Shown: piece after piece, positions 24,620 through 34,410 of the stretch | How positions within the stretch are numbered: the first letter of the stretch is position 1 | How the letters are laid out: every line of letters starts with the position of its first letter | Assembly (NCBI GenBank): GCA_019187225.1 | Contig: JABAQQ010000028.1 | Coordinates: 62,001-126,000, forward strand | DNA: 64,000 nucleotides | DNA from: Saprospiraceae bacterium | GTDB taxonomy: Bacteria > Bacteroidota > Bacteroidia > Chitinophagales > Saprospiraceae | Reading direction: 5' to 3' | Program-made: the position numbers and the translations under genes | The notes under the pieces: model-generated | Seen by the model: the letters and a program-made list of their open reading frames with translations, nothing else | What the model was told of the DNA's origin: nothing | The model's database searches: none

Positions 24620-27600
24620 ATGTTTCAAAAAATCATATCTTTTTCCCTCCGGAACAAGGTGTTGGTCGGCCTCATGGTGCTGACACTGGTTGTCGCAGGC
24701 ATCTATGCCTTTACCCGCCTGCCCATAGACGCCGTCCCCGACATTACCAACAACCAGGCGCAGGTGCTCACCATCTGCCCCACCCTCGCCACCCAGGAGG
24801 TGGAGCAATACGTCACCGCCCCCATCGAAAACGCCGTGCGCAACCTGCCAGGCGTGTTGGAGTTGCGCTCCATTTCGCGCTTCGGCCTGAGCGTTATTAC
24901 CGTCGTTTTTCGCGAGGATATGGATACTTACCGCGCCCGTACCCTCCTCAACGAAAAACTTCAGACCATAACGGACCAAATTCCCGCCGGAGCCGGAAAA
25001 CCCGAACTGGCGCCAATTTCAACCGGCCTGGGCGAGATCCTGCACTACCGGATCGAACCCAAACCCGGATATGAAGGCCGTTACTCTGCCATGGAGCTGC
25101 GCAACATCCAGGACTGGATCGTCAAGCGGCAACTTGCGGGCATCCCCGGCGTGGTGGAGATCAACAGCTTTGGCGGCTATTTACAGCAATACGAAGTGGC
25201 CGTCACTCCCGAACGCCTGCGCGCTGCCGGCGTCAGTATCGGCGAGGTCTTTCAGGCTTTGCAAAATGCAAACGAAAACACCGGAGGCGCCTATATCGAA
25301 CGCAATGCTTCAGCCTATTTTATCCGCAGCGAAGGACTCGCCAAAAATATGGATGACCTCCGGCAGATCGTCGTGCATACCCAGGGCGGCATTCCGCTCC
25401 GCGTAGGCGACATCGCCGACGTGCGCCTCGGACATGCCCTGCGTTATGGGGCAGTGACCCACAACGGCGAAGGAGAAATTGTGCTCGGTATTGTGATGAT
25501 GCTCAAGGGAGAGAACGCCGCCGAAGTGATCCGCCGGGTGAAGGCGCGGCTGGCCGAGATCGAACCGGGGCTGCCGGAAGGCATCCGGGTTGCGACCTTC
25601 CTGGACCGGGAAAATTTCGTACAACGCACCGTCAGCACTGTACAAAAAAACCTCATCGAGGGGGCGCTGATCGTCGTGTTCGTCCTGGTATTGCTGGTGG
25701 GCAATCTGCGCGCCGGACTCATCATCGCCTCGGTCATTCCCTTGTCCATGCTGTTCGCCATCACCATCATGCAGGCGACAGGCCTGACAGCTAATCTGAT
25801 GTCGCTCGGCGCCATTGACTTCGGGTTGATCGTGGACGGAGCGGTCATCATTGTGGAAGCGACGTTGCATTTCTTTCACAAATACGCACACGATAAAATA
25901 TACGGCGTATCGCCTCATTTGGGCGAACTGGCGGGAGATTCGCCCAAAAATTCCGTTCAGCACGTCGTCCTTTCGCGCGACGAAATGAATGAAGGGGTAA
26001 AAACCTCTGCGCACCGCATCATCCGTTCATCGGTATTCGGCGTCGTCATCATACTTATCGTTTATCTGCCCATTTTGTCTCTGGAAGGCATCGAAGGCAA
26101 AATGTTCAAACCGATGGCGCTTACGGTATCGTATGCCCTCATCGGCGCGCTGTTGCTGTCGCTGACGTACGTGCCGGTCGCATCGGCTTTGTTCCTGAAC
26201 CGCAAGATCAACCTGCACCCTACTTTTGCCGACCGCCTGATGGAAAATGTGCGGGATTTATATATTCCTTCGCTGAAACGCGCATTGCAGTTGCCTTATG
26301 TCGTATTGGGGGCGACGCTCGGCTTGTTCGCATTGTCCATGGCAGTATTCCTCCGGCTTGGCGGCGAGTTTTTGCCCACGCTCGACGAAGGGGACATTCT
26401 GATGCACGGTTTTTGCAAACCGGGCACCTCGCTCACCCAAACGATCCATAGCCACGAGCTTGCGCAAAAGGTGATCCTGGAAAACTTCCCCGACGAAGTG
26501 GACCAGGTGATCAGCAAAATCGGCTCGGCGGAGATACCCACCGACCCGATGGCGCCGGAAACCGCCGACAACATCATTTTGCTGAAAGATAAAAAAGAGT
26601 GGACAAAAACGAAGTCGAAAACGGAACTCGTGGAGATGATCGCGGAAAAAGTACACGAGGTCCCCGGTATGGCTTTTGAATTCACTCAACCCATCAAAAT
26701 GCGTTTCGATGAAATGATGACCGGCGTACGCTCCGACATTGCCGTCAAAATATTCGGAACCAATATGGATTCACTCGCCGTGGCAGGCGAGCGTGTCAGC
26801 CGCCTCGTACGCAATATTCAGGGCGTGGCCGACCTGAAAGTCGAACAAGTAGCAGGATTGCCGCAAATTGCCGTTGCCTATGATTATCAACGGCTTGCAC
26901 GTTACGGCCTTCAGGTGCGCGAAGTGAATGCTGCACTACGCGCCGCATTCGCAGGCGAAGTCGCTGGTACGGTCTTCGACGAAGGCCGCCGCTTCGACCT
27001 TGTGATACGACTCGACACCAGCCGGCGCCGGGACTTGTCCGATGTTCAAAACCTTCCCTTGGCAACACCCGGCGGCCAACTCGTCCCGCTCGGTGAAGTT
27101 GCCCGCGTGGAGTTCCGGCTCGGCGCCGCCCAGATCAGCCGCGACAATGCCCAGCGCCGCATCGTGGTGGGCGCGAATGTGCGGGGCAGGGATGTCGAAA
27201 CGGTCATCCGGGAAATGCAACCCTTGCTGGCCGCCGAATTAAATCTGCCGCCGGGATATTTTATTACCTACGGCGGCCAGTTTGAGAACCTGCAGGCAGC
27301 CAAAGCGCGCTTGTCGGTAGCCGTCCCCGTAGCGCTGACATTGATATTCGCTTTGTTGTATTTCGCATTTAATTCGTTGAAAGAAAGTCTGTTGATCTAC
27401 TCCGCCATCCCGATGTCGGCCATTGGCGGCGTGTTTGCCCTGTGGTTGCGCGATATGCCATTCTCTATCTCTGCAGGCGTGGGTTTCATCGCTTTGTTCG
27501 GCGTGGCTGTTCTCAACGGCATCGTGCTCATCGCCTATTTCGATGAACTGGAAAAAGAAGGGCACGAGAGCGTATATGAGCGCATTCTGCTGGGCGCTTC

Positions 27601-29017
27601 CGTGCGGCTCCGACCCGTGCTGATGACCGCAGCCGTGGCTTCGCTGGGCTTTCTCCCGATGGCAATTTCGACTGGTGCCGGAGCGGAGGTACAGCGGCCT
27701 TTGGCAACCGTGGTGATCGGCGGTCTGGTGACCAGCACCTTACTGACGTTGATCGTGTTGCCCGTCTTGTACGCGATGTTCTTCGGCGGGAAAAAACCGG
27801 GAGCCCGCAAATCCGGCGACCTTTCAAAAGTTGTCAAGTCTTTGATCATCATACTTTTATTCGCCGGAACGGCCTCCTCGCAAAAAACCGTCACCGAAGC
27901 CGAAGCACTAAAAATTGTCGCCGGAACGCACCCGGCCCTCCACGTCGCCGATGCCCGCATCCGCAGCGCAACATTGTTGCAAACCGGTGCTTCCCGGAGT
28001 TGGGAGCCGGCCGAAATATATCACAACATTGCCGCCGACCCGGACCTTGGCATGTTCGGCACATCCACCTTTGGATTGACGCAGGCTTTCCCTTCAGGTA
28101 GACAAACCCGCGCCCAACGCATGGCGTATGACAGGCAGAAGCGTGTGTTCGAGGCTGAACGCAACCTGACAGAACGCCAACTGGCCCGCGAAGTGCGCGA
28201 CATTTTCCAGCACCTGAGTTACCTGGAAGAAAAAAGCGCCCGCCTCCGGACATTAGACAGCCTGTATCAAAAAACAGCTGGTATAACCGAGAGCCGTTTT
28301 CTGAACGGCGAATCCGCCCAGGACGAGCGGCTTGCCGCCCGCGACCAGGCCGCGCGCATCCGGCTGGAACTGGAAACCATCGGACACGAGACTGCTTTCG
28401 ACCGGCAGGTGCTCGGTCAGTTGCTGGGCCTGAACGAGCCCTTAGTACCGGTGGTGGAGCCTTTCCGCCGCCGCGAGTTCCGCTTGGCTGATACCGCGCG
28501 GGTTCGGGAAGGAGCCTACGCCCGGGTGGAAGCCGCCCGGACGACATTGGCAGAGGCACTTACAGCGCAGGAAAAAGCCCGGCGCAATCCCGTTTTCACT
28601 GCGGGTTTGAATGCGCAGTACCTCGCCAATGGCGCCTTATATCCCGGTTATGCGGTCGGAATGCGTTTGCCGCTGGCGCAAAAGAACCTGCGTGCCCGTG
28701 CTGAAGCCTCGGCTGCCCAGGCGGAAGCCGCCCGGGCACAATACGAGGCTACCGTACTCGACGGCCAGATAGAACTGGCCCACCTGCTGCATGAGGTGGA
28801 GAAATACGAGATCCTGCTGGAGTACTTCGAAAAAGAGGGGCGGGCACTGGCCGCCGAATTGCGACGTTCGGCTTTCCGCCGTTACGAGGCCGGGGAGTCG
28901 GATTTCACCGAATGGGTGCAGGCCGCCGACCGCGCACTGCGGATGGAAATGGAGTACTTAGACAACCTGAATATGTTGAACCGTACGTTTATGGAGATAG
29001 AGATGTTGCTGTTCTAA
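24620..29017 (+). CDS. CzcA/CusA-type heavy-metal RND pump fused to a TolC/CzcC-like outer-membrane factor
   Basis: 1465 residues. Residues 1-1055 are a heavy-metal-efflux RND protein: IISFSLRNKVLVGL start, LPIDAVPDITNNQAQV, and the proton-relay/metal signature AIDFGLIVDGAVIIVEA in TM4. The final pumps-type helices end at ILPVLYAMFFGGKKPG. A new export-like segment (SLIIILLFAGTASS) and an outer-membrane-factor domain (about 1090-1465) follow, with paired long coiled-coil helices. This pump plus outer-membrane fusion is a known Bacteroidota arrangement. The DFGxxVDG motif indicates a divalent metal (Co/Zn/Cd/Ni) or Cu/Ag pump; which one cannot be told. Confidence 0.93.
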   Translation: MFQKIISFSLRNKVLVGLMVLTLVVAGIYAFTRLPIDAVPDITNNQAQVLTICPTLATQEVEQYVTAPIENAVRNLPGVLELRSISRFGLSVITVVFREDMDTYRARTLLNEKLQTITDQIPAGAGKPELAPISTGLGEILHYRIEPKPGYEGRYSAMELRNIQDWIVKRQLAGIPGVVEINSFGGYLQQYEVAVTPERLRAAGVSIGEVFQALQNANENTGGAYIERNASAYFIRSEGLAKNMDDLRQIVVHTQGGIPLRVGDIADVRLGHALRYGAVTHNGEGEIVLGIVMMLKGENAAEVIRRVKARLAEIEPGLPEGIRVATFLDRENFVQRTVSTVQKNLIEGALIVVFVLVLLVGNLRAGLIIASVIPLSMLFAITIMQATGLTANLMSLGAIDFGLIVDGAVIIVEATLHFFHKYAHDKIYGVSPHLGELAGDSPKNSVQHVVLSRDEMNEGVKTSAHRIIRSSVFGVVIILIVYLPILSLEGIEGKMFKPMALTVSYALIGALLLSLTYVPVASALFLNRKINLHPTFADRLMENVRDLYIPSLKRALQLPYVVLGATLGLFALSMAVFLRLGGEFLPTLDEGDILMHGFCKPGTSLTQTIHSHELAQKVILENFPDEVDQVISKIGSAEIPTDPMAPETADNIILLKDKKEWTKTKSKTELVEMIAEKVHEVPGMAFEFTQPIKMRFDEMMTGVRSDIAVKIFGTNMDSLAVAGERVSRLVRNIQGVADLKVEQVAGLPQIAVAYDYQRLARYGLQVREVNAALRAAFAGEVAGTVFDEGRRFDLVIRLDTSRRRDLSDVQNLPLATPGGQLVPLGEVARVEFRLGAAQISRDNAQRRIVVGANVRGRDVETVIREMQPLLAAELNLPPGYFITYGGQFENLQAAKARLSVAVPVALTLIFALLYFAFNSLKESLLIYSAIPMSAIGGVFALWLRDMPFSISAGVGFIALFGVAVLNGIVLIAYFDELEKEGHESVYERILLGASVRLRPVLMTAAVASLGFLPMAISTGAGAEVQRPLATVVIGGLVTSTLLTLIVLPVLYAMFFGGKKPGARKSGDLSKVVKSLIIILLFAGTASSQKTVTEAEALKIVAGTHPALHVADARIRSATLLQTGASRSWEPAEIYHNIAADPDLGMFGTSTFGLTQAFPSGRQTRAQRMAYDRQKRVFEAERNLTERQLAREVRDIFQHLSYLEEKSARLRTLDSLYQKTAGITESRFLNGESAQDERLAARDQAARIRLELETIGHETAFDRQVLGQLLGLNEPLVPVVEPFRRREFRLADTARVREGAYARVEAARTTLAEALTAQEKARRNPVFTAGLNAQYLANGALYPGYAVGMRLPLAQKNLRARAEASAAQAEAARAQYEATVLDGQIELAHLLHEVEKYEILLEYFEKEGRALAAELRRSAFRRYEAGESDFTEWVQAADRALRMEMEYLDNLNMLNRTFMEIEMLLF

Positions 29018-29133
29018 CAAGCAAATATGTCAGGCTGAGCGCGCTGAAACACCTGTCGGGAATCCGTTATCAGATGCTTCGCCGCACTCGGCCAGACGCG
29101 CTAACTCAACTTAATTCTTTCAAAATCAACAAC

Positions 29134-30306
29134 ATGAAAAATAATATCGTTTTTGCTGCAGTCATCGCCCTGCTGCTCGTGTCCTGCGGTAACCAACCCC
29201 AAACAAGCGGTCCAAAATCCGAGCTATCTCAGCCCGGAGCCCATTTGATTCACCTCAGCGCCGATCAGATCAAACGCACCGGCATCGAATGGGGCGTTGT
29301 GGAAAACCGGAATATCAGCGCCACGCTGCCCCTGACCGGCGAATTGCGCATCCATCCTGAACACCGTGCTATCGTGAGCGCGCAGGCAGACGGTTTTATC
29401 ACCGATTTGCGCGTCCGGCTGAACCAACCGGTGCGCAAGGGCGACGTTCTGGCCGTGTTGCGCAAACCTGACCTGGTGGATCTGCAACAACAATTTCTGG
29501 AAAACCGCGACCGCTTAGCATTTCTGCAAACCGAACGCGACCGTTATGCCGCCCTGAAAACCGACAATGCAACTGCCGCCAAAAATTTGCAGAAAGCCGA
29601 AGCGGACCTGCGCGCCGCCACCACCACCGGACAACTGTTGGCCGCCAAACTCTGGCTCTACGGCGTAGACCCGGAACAGTTGACACCGGCTACCGTTCGC
29701 GCGGAGCTGCAAATCGTCGCTCCCCTGAACGGCGTGGTGACGATGGTGCATCTGAGCGCCGGCAGCGCCGTGCAGGCAGGCGCGCCCGTCTGCGAAGTGG
29801 CCAACTTTTCAGAGCTCCATGCCGACCTGTTCGTTTTTGAAAAAGATATTTTGAAAATAAAAAACGGCCAGCGGGCAGACATCACTTTCCCAGGCGCGCC
29901 CGGAAAATCACTCAAAGCCACCGTCTTCAGCATAGACCGCGTGCTCGACCCTGCAAAAAATGCCCTGCGCGTACACGCCCGGCTGGACGATACCGGCGGA
30001 CTGACGCTGACCGATGGCGTTTATCTCGATGCCCGGCTCACACTCGATGCACCGGCGCTTTTACCTGCATTGCCTTCCGACGCCATCGTGCGCGAAGGAC
30101 TGGAAGAGTTTATCCTGGTACTCGACAGTGAAAAAGACGGCGCCGCCAATTTCAAAGCCATAAGGGTAAAAAACCTTGGAACAGTGGAAGGCTTCACGGC
30201 CTTCGAGCCGGAAACTGCGCTGCCTGCCGAAGCGAAAGTAGTGCGCCGGGGTGCATATTTCGTCTGGTCGCAGGGTAAGGTGGAAGAGTTCGCAGAAGAA
30301 GAATAA
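29134..30306 (+). CDS. Periplasmic adaptor of metal RND efflux (CzcB-like)
   Basis: 390 residues with a lipoprotein signal (MKNNIVFAAVIALLLVSCGN; Cys18). The membrane-fusion-protein fold is clear: ISATLPLTGELRIHPEHRAIVSA, lipoyl half-motifs DGFITDLRVRLNQPVRKGDVLAVL and IVAPLNGVVTMVHLSAGSAVQ, a coiled-coil hairpin (about 110-170) and beta-barrel segments. It completes the tripartite pump with the preceding fusion protein. The start is the ATG at 29134, because sequence further upstream overlaps the pump gene and lacks a signal peptide. Confidence 0.92.
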   Translation: MKNNIVFAAVIALLLVSCGNQPQTSGPKSELSQPGAHLIHLSADQIKRTGIEWGVVENRNISATLPLTGELRIHPEHRAIVSAQADGFITDLRVRLNQPVRKGDVLAVLRKPDLVDLQQQFLENRDRLAFLQTERDRYAALKTDNATAAKNLQKAEADLRAATTTGQLLAAKLWLYGVDPEQLTPATVRAELQIVAPLNGVVTMVHLSAGSAVQAGAPVCEVANFSELHADLFVFEKDILKIKNGQRADITFPGAPGKSLKATVFSIDRVLDPAKNALRVHARLDDTGGLTLTDGVYLDARLTLDAPALLPALPSDAIVREGLEEFILVLDSEKDGAANFKAIRVKNLGTVEGFTAFEPETALPAEAKVVRRGAYFVWSQGKVEEFAEEE

Positions 30307-30417
30307 GCAGTGAAAAGTGCAACAATCCGTAAACAGTGCCACAATTGAAGTAAACCGCACTATCCGAAACGACATACTGCGCCTCATCTTTGTTGCCAAA
30401 ATAAATTGGCTTCAAAC

Positions 30418-31623
30418 ATGGCGACGCACCATCAAATTCTGATTATCGGCGGCGGCAATGCAGGACTCTCTGCAGCCGCGCAACTGTTGCACAAAAATCG
30501 CAAACTCGATATTGCCATCATCGAACCCTCCGAAAAACACTATTACCAGCCCGCCTGGACACTGGTGGGCGCGGGCGAATTCGATATCCGCGATACTGAG
30601 CGCGCCGAAAAAGACTTTATCCCCAAAGGCGCCCAATGGATCAAAGATGCCGTTGCCACCTTTCAACCCGGGAAAAACGAGGTTACCTGCTCGAGTGGCG
30701 TCGTCTATTCCTACGACGTCATGCTGGTTGCTCCGGGTATCCAGCTGGACTGGAACAAGATCGAGGGTTTCAAGGAGACGCTGGGCCACAACAACGTAAG
30801 CAGCAATTACTCTTTCGAAATGGCTCCTTACACGTGGGAACTGATCCGGAATTTCAAAGGAGGCACGGCGGTGTTCACCAATCCGGCCACGCCGATCAAA
30901 TGCGGCGGCGCACCGCATAAGATCATGTATCTGGCCTGTGATTACTGGCGCAAACAAGGCATCCTGGATAAATGCGACGTGCATTACATCTCCGGCGCGG
31001 GCGCCATATTCAGCGTCAAAGAATACGCCGAAACGCTGAAAAACGTCGTGTCCCGCAACAAAATCCAAACCCATTTCAACTCCAACACAGTGGAAATAGA
31101 CGGCGCCCGGCAAACAGTGTATTACGAGGTAAAGGATGAGCAGGGAAACCCCATGCGCAAAGAACTTAAATTCGACATGTGCCATGCAGTGCCCCCTCAG
31201 AGCGCACCTGACTTTATCAAAAACAGTCCGCTGGCGGACGGCAATAATCCGTTGGGCTACGTCGAAATCAACAAAAGCACGATGCAACACAGCCGTTTCC
31301 CCAACATTTTTGCCTGCGGTGATTGCACCAACGCTCCGTGTTCCAAGACAGGCGCCGCCATTCGGAAACAGGTGCCGGTGGTGGTAAAAAATATGTTGTC
31401 CCTGCTGGCTAAAAAGGAACCTGTAGCACAATACGACGGGTACAGCGCCTGCCCGATCCCGACGCAATACGGCAAACTGATGCTGGCGGAATTCGACTAT
31501 TCCAATACGCCGAAGATGACTTTCCCCTTCGACCAGGCTGTGCCGCGCTGGACGATGTGGGTGTTGAAAAAATATGTACTGCCTTGGTTGTACTGGAACA
31601 GAATACTGACGGGAAAAGCCTGA
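30418..31623 (+). CDS. sqr: Sulfide:quinone oxidoreductase-like flavoprotein
   Basis: 401 residues, a disulfide-reductase-fold flavoprotein. The FAD motif is ILIIGGGNAGLSAAAQLL, and the second glycine motif region is MLVAPGIQLDWNKIEG. The redox cysteines expected for SQR are in TPIKCGGAPHK (about residue 161) and CGDCTNAPCSKTGAA (about 299-310). The C terminus (RWTMWVLKKYVLPWLYW) is an amphipathic membrane anchor. It oxidises sulfide to persulfide/polysulfide with quinone as acceptor. It opens the sulfur island. A CATCTTTG box at 30385-30392 may be its promoter. No copy of the shared palindrome lies at the 38-bp position here. Confidence 0.9.
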   Translation: MATHHQILIIGGGNAGLSAAAQLLHKNRKLDIAIIEPSEKHYYQPAWTLVGAGEFDIRDTERAEKDFIPKGAQWIKDAVATFQPGKNEVTCSSGVVYSYDVMLVAPGIQLDWNKIEGFKETLGHNNVSSNYSFEMAPYTWELIRNFKGGTAVFTNPATPIKCGGAPHKIMYLACDYWRKQGILDKCDVHYISGAGAIFSVKEYAETLKNVVSRNKIQTHFNSNTVEIDGARQTVYYEVKDEQGNPMRKELKFDMCHAVPPQSAPDFIKNSPLADGNNPLGYVEINKSTMQHSRFPNIFACGDCTNAPCSKTGAAIRKQVPVVVKNMLSLLAKKEPVAQYDGYSACPIPTQYGKLMLAEFDYSNTPKMTFPFDQAVPRWTMWVLKKYVLPWLYWNRILTGKA

Positions 31624-31649
31624 TTGTACTTTTCAAAGCAAACCTGATC

Positions 31650-31690
31650 GCCGGAGGGCGGGTGAAAAAACCCGCCTCCGGCATTTTTTG
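31650..31690 (+). terminator. Strong terminator after sqr
   Basis: GCCGGAGGGCGGG pairs with CCCGCCTCCGGC around TGAAAAAA, then ATTTTTTG. It isolates sqr from the rhodanese operon. Confidence 0.85.
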
Positions 31691-31697
31691 TGCGCTC

Positions 31698-31743
31698 AGT
31701 AACATCAGTTACATATAATCGAACCGATTGTACAGTATTTTTG
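31698..31743 (+). promoter_or_regulatory. Sulfur-island operator-promoter 1 (rhodanese operon)
   Basis: The palindrome AGTAAC-ATCA-GTTACA (31698-31713) precedes TATTTTTG (31736-31743), with 38 bp from palindrome start to -7 start. The same arrangement recurs at 35621, 44293 and 45544. Its 16-bp geometry is that of CRP/FNR-family sites, and the position corresponds to roughly -42, i.e. class II activation. Confidence 0.7.
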
Positions 31744-31790
31744 CCTGACTTAAATGGTATTTTTTACCGGTAAAACTCAAATCTCAAGTC

Positions 31791-32171
31791 ATGCAAAAAC
31801 TTTTCCTGCTGCTCACGTTACTTGGCTTATCCTGCGGAAAAATGGGCGCCCAATCCGGCTTGCTCCATGCCAACGCATTTGAAAAAATGCTGCAAACCGA
31901 TAAAACCGTCCAGTTGGTGGATGTGCGCACGCCTGCCGAATTCAAAAGTGGCCACATACAGGGCGCCGTGAATTTTGATTTTTATGCCGCTGATTTCGCT
32001 CAAAAATTGGCGAAACTGGACAAAAAAAGACCCGTTATGGTGTATTGCGCCGTGGGCGGGCGCAGTGGATCCGCCGCCGGGCAACTCAAAAAATTGGGCT
32101 TCACAAAAGTCTTTGATCTCGATGGAGGTATTGGAGCCTGGCGGGATGCAGGCAAGAAAGAGACTAAATAA
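31791..32171 (+). CDS. Exported single-domain rhodanese
   Basis: 126 residues with a signal or lipoprotein-like N terminus (MQKLFLLLTLLGLSCGKMGAQ). One rhodanese domain follows: VQLVDVRTPAEFKSGHIQGAVNFD, and the active-site loop YCAVGGRSGSAA with the sulfur-carrying cysteine at about residue 86. It probably moves sulfane sulfur in the periplasm. It is first in an operon with the sterol-desaturase-like gene 8 bp downstream and is driven by the palindrome promoter at 31698. Confidence 0.9.
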   Translation: MQKLFLLLTLLGLSCGKMGAQSGLLHANAFEKMLQTDKTVQLVDVRTPAEFKSGHIQGAVNFDFYAADFAQKLAKLDKKRPVMVYCAVGGRSGSAAGQLKKLGFTKVFDLDGGIGAWRDAGKKETK

Positions 32172-32179
32172 CTGCTGAG

Positions 32180-33046
32180 ATGAATTACTGGGAAATATTC
32201 CTCAACAACTTTAAAGGCTATGCCAACTATTTATGGTATAGTGTCTTGCACCCGCATTGGGGCAATTTCTTCTATTGGCTTATCGGCATTTCGCTGGCGG
32301 TGTATGCCCTTGAACTGCTGTTCCCGTGGAGAAAAGACCAGCCGCGTATCCGGCAGGACTTCTGGTTGGACATGTTCTATATGTTCTTCAACGTATTCCT
32401 GTTTTCATTGATCGGATATGCAGCCTTGTCGGAAGTGGTCGCAACGGCATTCAATGATCTGTTGGCCGATGTGTTCGGCATTCGCAATCTGGTTGCCATG
32501 AACATAGCGGAGGCGCCGCGATGGGCGCAATTGCTTACCCTCTTCGTGGTCCGCGATTTTATCCAGTGGAACGTGCACCGCCTCCTGCACCGCGTGCCAT
32601 TTTTGTGGAAAGTGCACCAGGTGCACCATTCTGTGGCACAAATGGGCTTTGCAGCGCACCTGCGCTACCATTTCGGAGAGACGATCGTTTATCGCACGAT
32701 AGAATATATTCCGCTGGCTATGATCGGTTTCGGCATACAGGATTTTATCCTCGTGCATTTGTTTGCCCTGACCATCGGCCACCTCAACCACGCCAATGTG
32801 TATTTACCGCTCGGCCCTTTGAGATACATTTTCAATAATCCCCAGATGCACATCTGGCACCATGCGAAAGAACTTCCGAAGGGAAGTTACGGCGTCAACT
32901 ACGGCATTTCACTGAGCCTGTGGGATTACCTCTTCGGCACTGTCTGGATGCCCCGCGACGGGCGGGATATTGAATTGGGCTTTCCCGATGTAGAGCATTA
33001 CCCGCACGGATTTTTGGAACAGGTGGTAGAACCTTTTAAAAAGTAG
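32180..33046 (+). CDS. Sterol desaturase / fatty acid hydroxylase family membrane protein
   Basis: 288 residues with four or more membrane helices and the di-iron histidine boxes of the fatty-acid-hydroxylase superfamily: HRLLHR, HQVHHS, HLNHANV and WHHAKE. The substrate is unknown: lipids, hopanoids or carotenoid-like molecules are typical. It is co-transcribed with the rhodanese; why a lipid hydroxylase sits in a sulfur regulon is unclear. It may reflect membrane protection, which is inference. Confidence 0.88.
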   Translation: MNYWEIFLNNFKGYANYLWYSVLHPHWGNFFYWLIGISLAVYALELLFPWRKDQPRIRQDFWLDMFYMFFNVFLFSLIGYAALSEVVATAFNDLLADVFGIRNLVAMNIAEAPRWAQLLTLFVVRDFIQWNVHRLLHRVPFLWKVHQVHHSVAQMGFAAHLRYHFGETIVYRTIEYIPLAMIGFGIQDFILVHLFALTIGHLNHANVYLPLGPLRYIFNNPQMHIWHHAKELPKGSYGVNYGISLSLWDYLFGTVWMPRDGRDIELGFPDVEHYPHGFLEQVVEPFKK

Positions 33047-33116
33047 GTTTGAAGGTTTGAGGGTTTCTGGTTAAAGGAACCCTCAAACCTTCAAACCCTC
33101 AAACCTTCAAACCCTT
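33047..33116. repeat. Mirrored tandem repeat between two genes
   Basis: The left arm GGTTTGAAGGTTTGAGGGTTT is opposed by the right arm CCCTCAAACCTTCAAACCCT, continued by more CAAACCTT units, around a short loop (TTAAAGGA). It begins directly after the hydroxylase stop codon and ends 3 bp before the AraC-type ATG. It could act as a terminator-like hairpin. Confidence 0.75.
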
Positions 33117-33119
33117 CCC

Positions 33120-34022
33120 ATGCGCATTCCCACCTACAGCATTTGCAACCTGCTCGGCGCTGACCGGTGTATATCGGAATTGGTGATCGCAAAACTGAAC
33201 GACTTTGTGAAAAAACATTCGGATCTGGTTTTCCCGCACCGCCATGATTTTTTTCAGATCGTATTTTTTACGGGGGGCGGCGGGCAGCACAGCATTGATT
33301 TTCAACAATATGAAATCGAGGCCGGTCAATTATACTGCATGATGCCCGGACAGGTGCACACCTGGTCATTCGGGCCGGACACCGACGGTTTTTTGATCAA
33401 TTTCAATGAATCGTTCATCACTTCTATGTGCCATAACCCGCATTTTTTGTACGATTTCCCGATGTTCAACAGCTTAGGCGGGCAAACGGTGAGCATTCCG
33501 GCCGAGGAAGCGGGACGCGCCATCGAACACCATTTGCAAAAAATGTGGGAAGAATACCGGACGTACGACGGCGAATTTAAAAATGACCTGATGCGGGCCT
33601 TGCTACTCGAATTGCTCATCCGGATCGCCCGCAACATTGAAACTGCCCCGGCCGACCACGCCTCCAAACACAACCAGACCTTGCTTCGCAACTACCAAAA
33701 ACTCATCGAGCAACACTACCGTACCCTGCGTCTGCCAAAAGATTACGCCGACCTCCTGTACATCACGCCCAACCACCTGAACGCCGTTTGCAACGCCACC
33801 GCCGGAAAATCCGCCGGCGAACTCATCCGCGACCGGGTGCTGCTCGAAGCCAAACGCATGCTGGTCAACGCCGAATACTCCATTTCGGAGGTCGGCTATC
33901 AACTCGACTTTCAGGACAACGCGTATTTCAGCCGCTTCTTCAAAAAATACACCGGAGCGACGCCTGAGGAATTCCGGAAAAACGGAGGCAAGGCTGTGGC
34001 GGCGGCGGTTCCAGCCTTGTAA
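33120..34022 (+). CDS. AraC-family transcription regulator
   Basis: 300 residues. The N-terminal cupin-like sensing domain has HRHDFFQIVFFTGGGGQHSIDFQQYEI and MMPGQVHTW. The C-terminal double helix-turn-helix covers about 195-290 (YADLLYITPNHLNAVCNATAGKSAGELI; SISEVGYQLDFQDNAYFSRFFKKYTGATPEEFRKN). It is in line with the preceding operon but separated by the repeat arms, so it is probably its own unit. Target genes and effector are unknown. Confidence 0.9.
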   Translation: MRIPTYSICNLLGADRCISELVIAKLNDFVKKHSDLVFPHRHDFFQIVFFTGGGGQHSIDFQQYEIEAGQLYCMMPGQVHTWSFGPDTDGFLINFNESFITSMCHNPHFLYDFPMFNSLGGQTVSIPAEEAGRAIEHHLQKMWEEYRTYDGEFKNDLMRALLLELLIRIARNIETAPADHASKHNQTLLRNYQKLIEQHYRTLRLPKDYADLLYITPNHLNAVCNATAGKSAGELIRDRVLLEAKRMLVNAEYSISEVGYQLDFQDNAYFSRFFKKYTGATPEEFRKNGGKAVAAAVPAL

Positions 34023-34072
34023 CAAGACCAAATCAGGTGGGAAACAACATGGTTTCCATCAAATTCCGCCAT

Positions 34073-34190
34073 GAGGCTGCCTCATTAGTCTGTTTATTCG
34101 TTTATATGTGGATTTGGTTATTGTGGGTTACACCCTCATAACCAGGGTTGTTTTCAAATATGCAAATCACCATATAAACAAATCACCGAC
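34073..34190. mobile_element. MITE-like element, copy 1
   Basis: It begins GAGGCTGCCTCATTAGTCTG and continues TTTATTCGTTTA...TGTGGATTTGGTTATTG. The middle holds the paired words GGTTATTGTGGGTTACACCCTCATAACC, and the end is AAATCACCATATAAACAAAT then CACCGACT. It matches copies 2 (43511) and 3 (48641) over most of its length; its right terminus has decayed. No coding capacity. Confidence 0.7.
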
Positions 34191-34410
34191 TGGCGGCTGC
34201 AAAGAGGCCGCATTCCGTTATGTTTAAATATCTGGTTTACCGCTGCCGGGCAGACCAAAAGCATCGTGCTGTACGCTTCCTGCGCGGTGACAACACTGCG
34301 CAGGGCGAAAATAAAAACGAAATTGGCAGAAATGATGTTTCTTTCCACAAATCTACGCCATTTTATCGAATATATTCCATAAATTCACGCCAAAATTAAG
34401 AATAGACATC

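Noticed and set aside
24620..29017. CzcA-outer-membrane-factor fusion as a novel fusion
   Set aside because: This fusion is already a common arrangement in Bacteroidota metal efflux systems.
28912..29133. Extension of the CzcB-like gene upstream
   Set aside because: It overlaps the pump gene and hides the clear lipoprotein signal beginning at 29134.
30385..30392. Fifth copy of the sulfur palindrome upstream of sqr
   Set aside because: The 16 bases at the 38-bp position (GAAGTAAACCGCACTA) do not form the palindrome, so sqr is not included in the proposed regulon.
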